From positions 92,422,254-92,486,253 of the forward strand of contig OX388343.1 of the NCBI GenBank assembly GCA_947579665.1: a stretch of 64,000 nucleotides of DNA, in the 5' to 3' direction. Shown one piece after another: positions 1-12,500 of this stretch. How positions within the stretch are numbered: position 1 is the stretch's first letter; the number at the start of each line of letters is the position of its first letter. Origin of the DNA: Sympetrum striolatum. Its lineage: Eukaryota; Arthropoda; Insecta; Odonata; Libellulidae. Both the position numbers and the translations under genes were made by a program. The notes beneath the pieces were generated by a model, which had not been told where the DNA came from, made no database searches, and saw nothing but the letters and a program-made list of their open reading frames with translations.

Positions 1-418
1 TACTAAGTCACTATGAATCATCAATCCCTTAGCTACAGATCGATTTTCGCAAAAAAAGACAAAACTATTTCTTTGTATTGTGTCGAAAAAACGTTTTTTC
101 CCCAAATCAAATATGCCCTCGTGTGGGAAAGCTGGGTACTGATATGAGCGTCTTGTTATTGTTAAGTAAAGGTCTGCATGGGCGGAAAATTTTAACCCAG
201 GCCTAAATTTTAAGCATATGATCTCATATCTGTCTTGGCTAGAATTGTGGTCTTGTACTCTTTAGACCTTTCTATGTTCACTTTGCATTGATCCTGTATC
301 TATATTATCTGGATGCTGAATACTTTTTGAGATTGTTTTGTTAATACATGAACAAACCTATCTGATACTTAATTTTTGAAGGTTAGAGTAAAAATGTCTG
401 GTCTATCTTTTAACACAG

Positions 419-523
419 GTATCACAATTTGGCTGTGCTGCTTTTGCTCTGCTCTTTGATGATATAGAACCTGAAATGTCTGAAGCTGATAAGGAAGTAT
501 TTCAATCATTTGCACATGCTCAG
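419..523 (+). CDS. OGA: OGA exon (catalytic Asp pair)
   Basis: The acceptor ends in acacag before 419 and the donor gtgagt follows 523. The 105 nt encode 35 residues in phase 0. They contain VSQFGC and FALLFDD, the strand-end motif with the two adjacent Asp residues that act in substrate-assisted catalysis in GH84 enzymes, then the conserved ADKEVF-SFAHAQ segment. Both Asp codons are intact. Confidence 0.96.
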
Positions 524-3500
524 GTGAGTTATTCTATCTGAACTCTTCATCTATCTCTTAATTAAAAGAATAGTAAAAACTGATTAACTTTACTATTATG
601 ATACCACAAATTGTCCGAGTAGTATGAAGCATGGAGACGACATGAATTTTAATTATCTCCATCTAGTACCTTAAATGTCATGCTCAAGTTACATTTGCTA
701 CATATGGAATAGACTTAAATGATTTCCCATTTTCTTTTTTAGACTCGTACTTCTATAAGATTATTTTCAAATTAACTCTAAAAGCAACACTTAATATAGT
801 AAATGGAAGGTTCTCAGGTATCCTATTGGATAGCATGTTTATCTTTGGTGAAATCTTAGGTTTGATTTCCTGTAGGAGCCTTTATGGACAAAATTGCCTC
901 ATCCATCAAACTTTGATAATACTTCTAACTCTATTGAATAGAATTATTCTTTATGGATGGAAATAGAGAATTATATCTTTTCTTGCCCTGCACTTGTTAC
1001 TTCAAGATACTGTGTCGTTCTTGTGGTATTTTAATCTTTGTTATTTAACTCTCTTCTATGTCAATGTAAATAAATTATTTATATGATCATCATGTACAGT
1101 AGCACATGTACTTGCAAGCTTGATTCATTCCTTAGAGATTTTAGTATCTAGAGAAGTTCACATATTGCTACTTGATTTCTCATTGCATCAACCTAAATAT
1201 TCACTTTTGACCCGTTATAGACCACCAAATTCAAGTAAAAATATCTTTATAGATGAACTGGAAACAACATTCAACAGCATTCTTACAGAAAATTATATGA
1301 CTATTGGGAAAATTAATAATAACTTAATAAACTAGATTCAACAGTTCAGAGATATATTAAATAGAAATTGTTATTACTATTACAATAGAAATCTGTGTAC
1401 ATTTAATGGGTTTGGTAAAATCATTAAAAACTATACCAAGGAAGAGGTTATTAACAGCAAATTACTTAAATCATCTGTGGATCACATTTGTTAGATCTAG
1501 TGAAACTAATTGCAAAAGAATTATAATACAACCAAAATATCAGACCATTACATGATAGGTCTTAATATATCCTCAGTTGAAAATTCTAAAGAAAACATGA
1601 AACCTAATTGTAAAACTGTATTCAACAAATATTTACCAAGCAACAAATTTCAGAATTTTAGTTAAAAAACTATACTTAAAAGCAGAGATTCAGATTTCAT
1701 CTATGAAGGTGAATAAAATATAAAAAAGACTTAATTTTCAATTTGTTTTATTTGAATTGAAAAATGTTAAATGTGGATCATTTTATCACTTATAGAAATG
1801 TCTTTTTCCCAGTTAATTGGTTGCTCTGATATGCCATCCTCGTAGAACAAAGTTGGTCATATCCAGGTCCAACCCAACCCCAGTGTAATTGTTGAACCTT
1901 TGACCTCCCTGTGTGTCTTTGAGTGAGCTACAGACATGATTGTAACTGGGAGAAAGGTTTGGGCTGCAGGAAGGGTGTTTAAGTGTTTCCCAACTGAGAT
2001 GCTCCAATTTTTGTCAGGTCAGGGCTGCTGTATGGAGACGTGTTGTCTTGCAAAGGAACTATTTCTCTTATTGACTTTTTGTTTGCAGCGAAATGCCTGT
2101 ATAAACTCACTCAAAACCTTGCTGTAGTATGCAGCCTTCTGTGTCTGACGTTCATGCAAAAAGTCAATGTGCAATAAGCCATGGTGTTTGAAGAAAAACA
2201 GTTGAATGAATGCAGTGAATGTTGCTGTATGTCATAATACTTGGTGTTCTAACATCAGCTTTCAGCATCTTGCAAACACAAACTCTGGAATACTCTTTTC
2301 TGAATTTGTCAGCTTAGAATCTATTCACAATTGCAACACTAGAGGGAAAAACAATCAACTCATTCCAAATCACAGAGCGGAGATATTTCACAAATCCTTT
2401 GTAGCAACTGCCAATAAGTTTTGGAATGCCCTTTCACCTCATATAAAATCGTCTACTGCAACCGGTTCTTTCAAGAAAAAATGCCTCTCTCATCTTCTAG
2501 TGAATCAATCACTCAATTGATATTTCTCCTTCTACACCTCATTATACCTACTTCAGCACTGATCAACACTCTGATAACTGTCCTTTCTCACTGCACAATT
2601 ATGTATAATTTACCTGTCCCTAAATACTTTTAGTTTCTTCTTATAAAAAAAGTTTCCATTCATATTTATTAATTTACCATTTTTAAAGAACAGTTAAATT
2701 TTTCACATGTCAATTTTAGTAGGTTTGTTTTTAAAATCAATTTAATTTTTTTATTTTTATGTTTTATTTAATGTCTTTTGTGATATTTATTATTTTCTCA
2801 GTGTATCACTGCAATATTGCTTTTATTTTATCATTTTTTTATTTTCTTTGAATGTTTTATCTCATGTTTTTTGTTATATTTATTATTATTTTCTCATTGT
2901 GCACTCTTGCAATTTTTCCTTTTCTTATTTTTTTTTGATATTATTATAATTTTTTTAAATTCCATGTTATACAGCTTTCTTTTATATCTTTTAGCTTGTA
3001 TTACCGGTAGGTTTGCGCACGTTTTAACACTCCCCTTTGTGAGTGTTTTTCAGCAATGGATCTTTTTTCCAAAGATTTCACCTTAGGTTTTTTTATATCC
3101 ACTCCTTCTAAAGTTTTCCTCTCTATTTCTATTCACCTACACAAAACTTTTTATGTTTATAATATCATTGGCGTAAGGTTAGATGGAAGAAGAGACTTTT
3201 CAGTCTCAATCTTATTCCTTAATAAAGACCTTATTGACATCATATCATATCTATGTTCTTTTGATGAGGCATGCAAATAGTTTCTGATGGTTGAGTAATT
3301 AATCTTTCTCTGTGTGAAGATCAAAATCAGCATGAAAGAGCAATACGCTATATGCAATGCCACAATATAAGAGATAAGGTAGGAAAATGATTCACTGCAA
3401 TGGATGAAATTAGTCTGTATTTGGAAAAAGCTTTCTGGCAACCTCTGCTGCTAGCAAGGCTCAACTTCATGGTAATTACTCTTACACTCCTAACCCTAAG

Positions 3501-6500
3501 CATCCATTACTATTGACCACAGTTGTCCATCGAAAGGAGTGTGTGAGGGAAAATGAGAAGTAGATTGCAGCTATTGACAGGCTTTTTAAGACATTTCAGG
3601 GAAATTCATGTGCACTTTTCGGTTATGATGTCGTCAAAGATGGCGACTGCTAAAAATTCAGGCGCAAAGTGGAAACAAATGCCAATTGAGACTGAGGTAT
3701 TATAAATACCGACATATCAACAACAGCTTTATTTTCTCTGTAGTCAATTTCTGAATTGTTATATTTAGTGAACGCAATCATTTATTCATCAAATTATGTT
3801 AATTTCAAAATTTATAATTTTGTAGGTTGTTTCCACAGATTAATTTATGCCTAATGATTACTGAGTGTAAGTAATTAATAAGATATGAAAATTACGGTGA
3901 ATAAGGCTTCTAAAGGCAAAATGTGATGTCCCCTGTCTCCAGAATTTTTGGTTGTGTTGCGGGTTCCCTTCTAGTGAAAAACAATCCTTTCTTCAAAAGA
4001 ACTGCTTGTTTATATTTTGCATAAAGGACGATTCTTACAACTTATTTTACAAATTTTGTCCTAGCTCTATTAGCAAACCCTATATGTCTATATGGCATCA
4101 TATCTCCAAAACTGTTTTTGGTGACATGAGTTAATTCTTCCTAGATTTTGAGTTTTTTTATGTTGAGTTTTTAAAATCTTTACCTAACATTTGCTACGTC
4201 ATTTATTCCTCAATCATCAACCAAAAAATCAATGAAGGCAAATGTTAGGTAAAGATTTTAGATTTAGATATGTATCTCGTTCGCTACCAGTGGCCTATTG
4301 CTGGGGATGTAATAACATCATCACCACTACCTAATGCTAGCCTCTTTTCTAGCCTGGGGAAAGAATGAGAAAATGTAACAATCTGTTTGTACGATTACTT
4401 CCTTGTAACTTTTTGTCAATGCTTCTTGAAGATGGCATTTGTTCTTTAGTGGCACTAATATTCCATTTGCTTCATCTAAAAGTTCTGAGCCAATGAATTT
4501 TTCAAAAAACTTCTGTTGGTAGTCTGATCTTCTCACCTGGAGTGAATTCCAACTGAGGGACTCTATTATAGCCGTAATGCTGCTGTTGAACCTGAAATCT
4601 TCTCTAATGAAACAAGTTGCTTTATGTTGGACCCTCTCTAAATCTGATTGTGAGGTTAAACCTACTTCATAAGGATCCTAAATTTTGCAATAGTATTCGA
4701 AAAATAGAAAATAAATCCCAAAGAAGAATAGACCTGTAAAAAGTCAGAGAGGACTGGGAATCGAACCTGCATCTCCTGGTCAGGTGCTCTGTCCATTGTG
4801 CTATCCCGCCGGAACATTCTCTCAAGCTATTCAGGAGAGTATGTGGGCAAAGGACTTTGTGATTTTGTCCTCATGGTAGCATCGTTTGCAGTCATGACTT
4901 AATATAAGCTCCAGCCACACATAGTGATAAATAGAAAAATAAGCTATTTTTTGATCCACGATGAATATCCCCTTAGTGTTTTACCAGTTAATCTCATTAT
5001 TCTTTTCTACTGAATCACGAATATGTACTTTAAAAGATAAACTTGTTGTATATGTACTTTGTATAAATATGTACTTTAAAAGATAAAGGTTGTAAACTTC
5101 CCTAATAGAAGATTGATTCCTAATACAAATTGGCCTTCTGATTACAGCCAAATTCCTCCATTTTTACTCTTCAAGTTAAGAAAAAATATCGCATACTGAG
5201 TCTTTAGAAACACTTGTAAAAAATTTGATGCATACTTCATTTTTATGCACCTTCCAATTACTAAATAATAGCTTCAGTATATTTAAATGATTATAATTGC
5301 TATTTACGATAGTTATGGGGTAACACTACCTATACTTATTTTATAAACAATACCATCTTGCTTCTGAAAGAGAAATATTAAAAATTGGCTATGTGAGCAT
5401 TTCCTAACTTGAATCAATGTGAGCTTTTATCAGGATGGGATTTTTTCATGTGAGCATTTATCCCCACATGGTTTTTCTTGTCCATGGAGTTAATTCCCCA
5501 TATGTGTGTACAAATATTATAGGCAAACAATTCAAATTCAAATTGTGCTCAATGGAAAATTTATTGAACTCATTGTTGATACTCAGTTTCATTGTAATAT
5601 CCACGTGTGAAAAAATAGCAGGAACAAAATAATGGCCATTTTGAGATTTTTCTAAAATATTCTTAAGGCACTTCCTGGTAGGATAAAGGATTCAAAATCA
5701 TGGAGGTCCCATAAATCGTGCTCTTATGTATTGATTATCATAAAAATATCACAGAAATTGTGTGAGTTTGACACCAGGTGGGTGCAGAATTCTCCCATTT
5801 GGAATACATTGCGGCGATTTTTAAGAATTTTTCATGTGAACAGAGGTCATAAATACATCTCATGTATGCAGTTTACTGTTTCCCAAATGATCCTTGGTTC
5901 GATGTTAGAGCACCATTTACATTCCTCCATACATTTTAAATGGGAATAACGGACTCTTAATTTAGGACCGGTATGTAATCATCAACCATGAAATTTGGAT
6001 CAAATTAATGTTATATCTACTATATGTATTCATGTCTTGCAAGAAGGATCTTGGTTTGACTTCAGTTGGTCTTAATTCTCCCTTACGAAATGAATGGTAG
6101 TGATTTCAAATGTTTCTATTAAGCATTTGCTGAGAAGATAGAAATCCATAAACTGGCAAGTTAACAGTAGTTATGAACATGTTATACAAACGCAGTTCAC
6201 CATTTCCTTGATGCTTCTTGGTTCAGCACTAGGGCACCATTTGCATTTTACCACTCAATTAAAGGAGAATACGGAGTTTCATTTGAGGACCTTCCAATAT
6301 ATCGAATTTTAGAAACTGTTGCCCCTTACCAAATAGCTATATGCAATCACATTTAACGGAAAGCTTGTGGGTTCGACACAAGTCGGCTCTACCATTTGAC
6401 ATGTGTGTGGATTACTATATCCTAAAATCTCAAACCAAATAGACCTTTGAAAAGTCCATTGCTTTAAACAGTTTGTTTGGGCAGGTAGAAAAATATCATC

Positions 6501-9500
6501 AATATGCTTGCATTCTGCAAGCAACTTTTACTTGTTTGTGGAAAGCTGTTGAAGTAATGAAGAAAAAAAACTTTGTAAATTTTCCACAATCATGTGGAAA
6601 ATTTACAAAGTTTTTTCTTCATTACTTCAACTTGTATAGCAAATTAATATCGCACACAGCATACAATCCAGGCTTCATCATACTAGCTTTTCTGATCTAT
6701 GGATGACATTTCAGCCTCATGCGTGATTCGAAAACAAATTAATGAAACTGACCAAATGGAAACAGCAAGGCTCACGTTCAAGGATAAGAAATGAAACATA
6801 TATGATATATACATATAGATGTATGCAAGTCAAATTACCTCATTTCATCACAAAGTATTATGTGTGTTGTTGATCAAAACTTCTAATAAGAGCCATTGGA
6901 AATGAATATTTTATTGCATTTTTATCATAGTTTGAAACTACATTTTGGAAAGATTTTGGTTGTATCTTCAGATGGTCATAAGTTGGACATTCATAAGTTG
7001 GGATCGTCTGTATTCTATACTACAACATACTGTGGACATTGTATAATTCTTTTACTTAAGATAATGTAATTCTAGAGCCATTAATTATAAATCTTAATTT
7101 AGGTAATAGAAAAGGTAAAATTTAAATTCTTTACATTTCAATCACATTTTGGTTAAACTACTGAAAATAATCCTAACTCAATGAAATAAAAAAAAAATGT
7201 GAATATTTTACCATCACCTTTTGGTGTTAAGCACTGTTGAGAACAATTGAAATGAAGTATTGAAGGTATAAGGTACTAAGGCAAAGAAATTGTTGTATTA
7301 CTATATCTCTATGACCTCTCATGACTGGTTCTGAGTTGTTCTTTCACTCTTCTCTGCTAAACTTTGTAATTAAGTAATAATTTTATCACTGACATGATAA
7401 AATGTTATAATCAGGGGGCCACACTGTAAGAATAATTTTGTATCAAGTAGATCTAAAAAGGAATAATTAGGAATTGGCTTCTAAAACATCTGTTTTCTTT
7501 TATATATTCCAATAAGGGAACATTGAATGAATAAAGATTTTTTATCTCATAATTTTTGTACATATAGTGGGTTTAAGTTGAGGTAAGATACTTCCTATGT
7601 TTCAATGGCTATTAACTTCTTGCTTTTTTTGTTTTCAGGTTTCAATTACTAATGACATTTTTCAGCACCTTAACCAGCCTAAGTTTCTCCTTTGCCCAAC
7701 ACAGTATTGTGCTGCAAGAGCCATGCCTAATGTACAAAATTCGGAATATTTGAACACCATTGGTGCTAAACTTGCTCCTGAAATAGATATAATGTGGACA
7801 GGTAAGGAGTGATGAAGAAATTTGTTAATATTTATTAAATATTACTGTAATTGTAACCATTTGTTCGGTCTCTTGCAATAGCAAGATGCATAATATATTC
7901 TGAAATTGTTAAATAATTGCATGTGCTCAATTTAACTGGTTATGAATCCATTTCTCAATTTTAACAAGTATACAATTTTGATAAACCTACTAAATTCATT
8001 GTATCGAAATTTTGATAACATATGGCTAATTTCATGATTAAGGATAGTCTGGAACATTTCCAACCTGAACATGTAGATGCCAGCATTCATCAGTAATAAC
8101 TGAGGAATGTGTTTGCGCATCTTTTGAAAGGGTCTAGGACAACTCGCTGCGTAACCAACTCACCGTGGGGCCAACTCGACACGGGGATGTTTAAATTTTG
8201 TTTAGAACTGTCTGAAATTACTCGTTCTTTGCAAGAGTTTTAATTGTCATTGAAAGAAGAAACAAAGAGATAAGCTAAATTTTACGGTAAGACCTTAGCA
8301 GCAATTAATCCATGTTAACTCTTAGCCCATTGAAATTGGCTAGGAATTTTAATTCTATAGTCAGAAACAGAATCTAATTTTTCTGTTTTCGAACATTTTG
8401 AACAATTAGATAATGATTTCATATTTGGCCACCATTCTGCCTCCGCTCCCGTGATCTGCAGCCTCCGATCCCGAGTATTCCATAAACCGAAAATATTTCA
8501 GAAGTTAATATATCAGAAGCTGGATTTGAGGAAAACGAGTCATAGAAATACTAAAGCACTATTAGTTCAAAATCACGCTTCCAACTGCTACGCAAAGCAA
8601 AAAAAAGTGAGGAAAACCGAAATGGCTTCACTCCGTCGCACAAACCGTACTGAGAAGCCAGGCAAAATTTAAGCTCTCTCTAAGAAGTCTGTGGCAGAGG
8701 AGGAAAGCAAATAATCCCTTCAATCCCGCCCATCGGCGTCCTCCGCTCCTGGGTACCGTTGGCAAGGCCTCCGATCCCAACGGGTTAATTTCTCTCAAGG
8801 AGTCAATATAAACCTAGGCGATGTATTTCCTTTAATAAAACAAAAGCTATTAATGATATTTATGCCACTGTTTTAATTATGTAAATAATTTTGCACTATA
8901 TTTATGATCTGAAAATTTCATTAATTTTGACAACTGAAAAGTATACAATTTAAGCAGTGTTAAAATTTACAAAAAATAATGTACATAATTATCTAATAAA
9001 AATTATATTAATTTTCAAGTGATGATCAGTAAAGTGTTTTATCTGTAATTACCAGCTGCAGTATAAAAAATACTAATGGACTACCACAAAGACTTTCGGT
9101 AGTCGATGTATTAATAAATGTGTCATCATCTGAACCCGAGACAAGTTTTAGGAGAAAGAAACTTTTTTAACTAAATAAAAATATGTAACTAAATAAAACA
9201 TAGAATCAGTACGTGGAGCCATGCACAGCGAATGGCAGAAACTCTCTCTCTTTCTTACTCCATAGCTTGAAAACAGTTGAAGAAATTGCTCGTATACTTT
9301 TTTATTTAAGACGTTCCAACTTTCTTCCAAATTTTATACACAGCATATATTTGTCTAAAATAAATATTTAAAAATCTGGTAGCAGATCAACATTTTTGTG
9401 TTCAAATCTCAATATTTTCAATATGGATTTATTAAAAAAATACTGCAAAGAATTGGAAGATATTCTAAAGTATTTATTTGGTACTGTTATTGAAAAGGAC

Positions 9501-12500
9501 AATGAAAGTAAGACAAGAAAAGAATAGATTCAATTCCCCTAGATAGCACTCAAGATATGATGTGAGATTAGCTGGCCACGAACGATCAGGAAAGCATTTC
9601 GTACCTAGTTTCTTCTTCTTTTGCAAAGATATCATGTATGAGGCAGGGTTTGACAAATTTTATACAATGAGATTGCAACCATAAACCCTTAGTTAGTGTA
9701 TTAAATAAAGTTACATAAGATACTCACATGGGGTCAAAATGACCCCAACATTCTCTGAAATTTTTAAATGTAGAAGGAAGTTTATTACTGTGATTTCTAA
9801 CATCAAAATTGCACTGTTTTAAATAGCATATGTCAGAAAATTACAAAAATTGCTTTCACTCCTTCCGGAAAAAAATTCAGAATATGGGCCGAAAATTTAT
9901 TATGTAATTTATTTATGAAACTTTCTATTTGGTGATTTTCATCCACGGAAGTCGATAATTAACTTTTTGTAAATCTTTAAATCACTCCTTATCATTGTTA
10001 CCAACCAATTAAATAAATTATTTTTTAAATTTCTGCTCTGCGATGTACAACAGTCTTTCGGCATCAGCTTGTCTTTGGGAATGGTTACCCTATTTTGTAA
10101 TTTCAGTAAAATTAATATGGATTGTTGATGGCTATTCCCAGTAAATTTATTATTTACAACCGTTTCCAAAATTTTTAATCAGTTTACTCCACCTTCGGTT
10201 GGAAAGAAGAGAGACAATAAGGAAACATTTGTATGAGAAAATTAAACGGAAAAGTATCGAAACCCCGAATGTGATATAGTAATAAAATTGACCAGGATCT
10301 TACCCATCCATGATAAAAAATAACTGTTTATGCATCATAATGTGAAATATGTGATAAGAATCAATTTTATTGTAATATAAAAATGTTTTTGTAATTGTGT
10401 TTACCCAGAATGAAATGTTGGGAAAATAGTGAAACTTTATTTGTATTAATTTGATAATTGTGATTCTGAAAGTTTCAACTAATTAGAATAGTTATACTTT
10501 GAATGATATTTGGGAGAGTTAGAAATATCGACCAAAACGTTTGTTTCAGATTGTTTTTTAGTTGGAATATGCATGATCTGTTTTTATTCTTAACGTGGTA
10601 CTTACTAATAAATTACTTTATATACACTACTTACTATTACTTTATATGGACACTTAAAAAATTTTATTCAGCTGAGCAGATTTTAAAATTCTCAAAGAAC
10701 GACGGCGTTGTAGGTATCTGAAACAAGGACTTGGAAAGAAATTCCCATTAGAATTAGAAAAATTATAAATTTTAAGAATATGTAATCATTCAAATTATTT
10801 CAATAAAGTTGCTACTAAAATAAATTTATTATCAAAAAAGATTGTGGCAGGGTTTCCAAAACTGTGCCATGGCGCCCTTGGGTGTACTCTATGACGCCCT
10901 GTACAGTGAGGCACCAGGTTAAAATACAATTATTGTGACATTGCGCCAAGAAGACATGCGTGTCTTGAACTGAAAAAGTTTGGGAACTTCTTGGTTATAG
11001 AACAGTTATAAATATATGTATACTTTAAAATTAAATTAGATTTAAATTTCAGAATTTGTCAAACAGTAAATACAAATGGTTAGTATGTTTCCACGGTGAT
11101 CGAGCTAGCGCTGACTCAAGACCAACTAGAGAAACAAGGACCAAATGGCAACTGAACGAAATAGCTAAGGATAAGAATTGAATCATGAGACGTACACGTA
11201 TAAAATTACCGCGTCCCATCACAAAGTATTCCATAGCTGCTCAAAACTTTGTGCGCAATAATAAGAGCCATTCCAAATGAAAACTGTTTCATTTTTCACA
11301 TAGTTTGAAATTACACTTCAAAAAATTTGGTCTTAACTTAGGATGGTCTTACGTCAAACGTTCGTAAGTCAGGGAACGTCTGTATACATTTGCATTGGCC
11401 TTCTATTTGTAAAATCAACTACTAAAAGAAATAAAGTAAATCAATCTGGTAAGCTTTAACTTAGTGGAACTCCATCCTAGTAAATGGCTGGGAATAACTT
11501 AACAAAATTCCACTTTTAAAGTTTTTAATATCTGGGACCGGTTTTGGACTTTGAACTGGTAGTGACATCGTCACTACCAGTTTAGGCATTTGAACCAGTA
11601 TCCCCATCGCCCCAGGGGTCACGCCCGATAGCCGTGCAAAACCAGCCGTGCTGCTTTCACCGTACGTTCTGATACCACAAATGTTTTCGCTGTAAGTGCT
11701 ATCGACCAACTCTTTGGGGCCAATGTCAATAGTTGAACTTTCATCGATCTATCGGATATTTTAATTTTTGTTTGAATTACTTTTATTAGATCAGAATGAC
11801 GAGCATTCCTCAACATCACACTGACTAGTTTGCCTTATATCTTCAGCTGGTATTCCAGCGGCTAACGTTATTTTGTCTGCTACTACTTTCTGCATGCGTT
11901 CAATTTTTTGTTTCACGATTTTTTCATGATTTTTTTGCAAAAAAAATTGCCTATTTTGGCAAAAGACAATATTCGTATATCATGCGCATAAAACAAATGG
12001 GAGTATAGGTAAAAAAAATTAGTGTAGGTTTCGTGATTGCCGATTACGAATATGAAACTGATTTTGGTAAATAATTTTTTAATAAAATCATTGCTATTTT
12101 TTTCGAAAATGTAAATTAATAATTTTATATTATTTTTTTATTATACATGAGATAATAATTATTCAATACAATATTCAATATAATTTTTAAAAATACAATA
12201 GTACAATAAATAGCAATGAAAGAAAAAAATATATAAAATACAAAGAATAGGTTATCATACGCAGCTCAAACTTACATAGAAACAGAACAGTCTGGTCATG
12301 CTAAGCAAAATGCTTGTCAGCAGGATCCATTTGGATCTATGGTAAAATTATAGGAATGTAAAAGAAGAGTCTAATAGATGTTGAGTACCAAAAATAATAT
12401 TAAAATTGCAGTTAAATACAACTACGTATCAATATTTATACAAACACACAGTGCATGTTAAAATACAATTAAGGAGTTCCAAAGAGATACATGAAGAGTT

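Larger units (their letters stand above)
1120..3240 (+). pseudogene. degraded non-LTR retrotransposon (LINE) in OGA intron 1
   Basis: Endonuclease pieces come first: a YRPPNSSKN segment near 1215-1245 and a SDHYMIGLN segment near 1547-1575, carrying the Ser-Asp-His triad typical of APE-type LINE endonucleases. The C-terminal tail (NTRGKNNQL, then WNALSPHI, then SFKKKCL) is at 2330-2500. The reverse transcriptase core is missing; in its place is a mariner fragment. A T-rich 3' region ends with a module at about 3172-3235 (ttagatggaagaagagac ... aataaagacc) found again at 17140 and 49850. Many stops and shifts make it dead. Confidence 0.8.

Noticed and set aside
4740..4815. Possible tRNA gene
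   Set aside because: Boxes fit, but the acceptor and anticodon stems do not close, and it has a SINE-like tail and target duplication.
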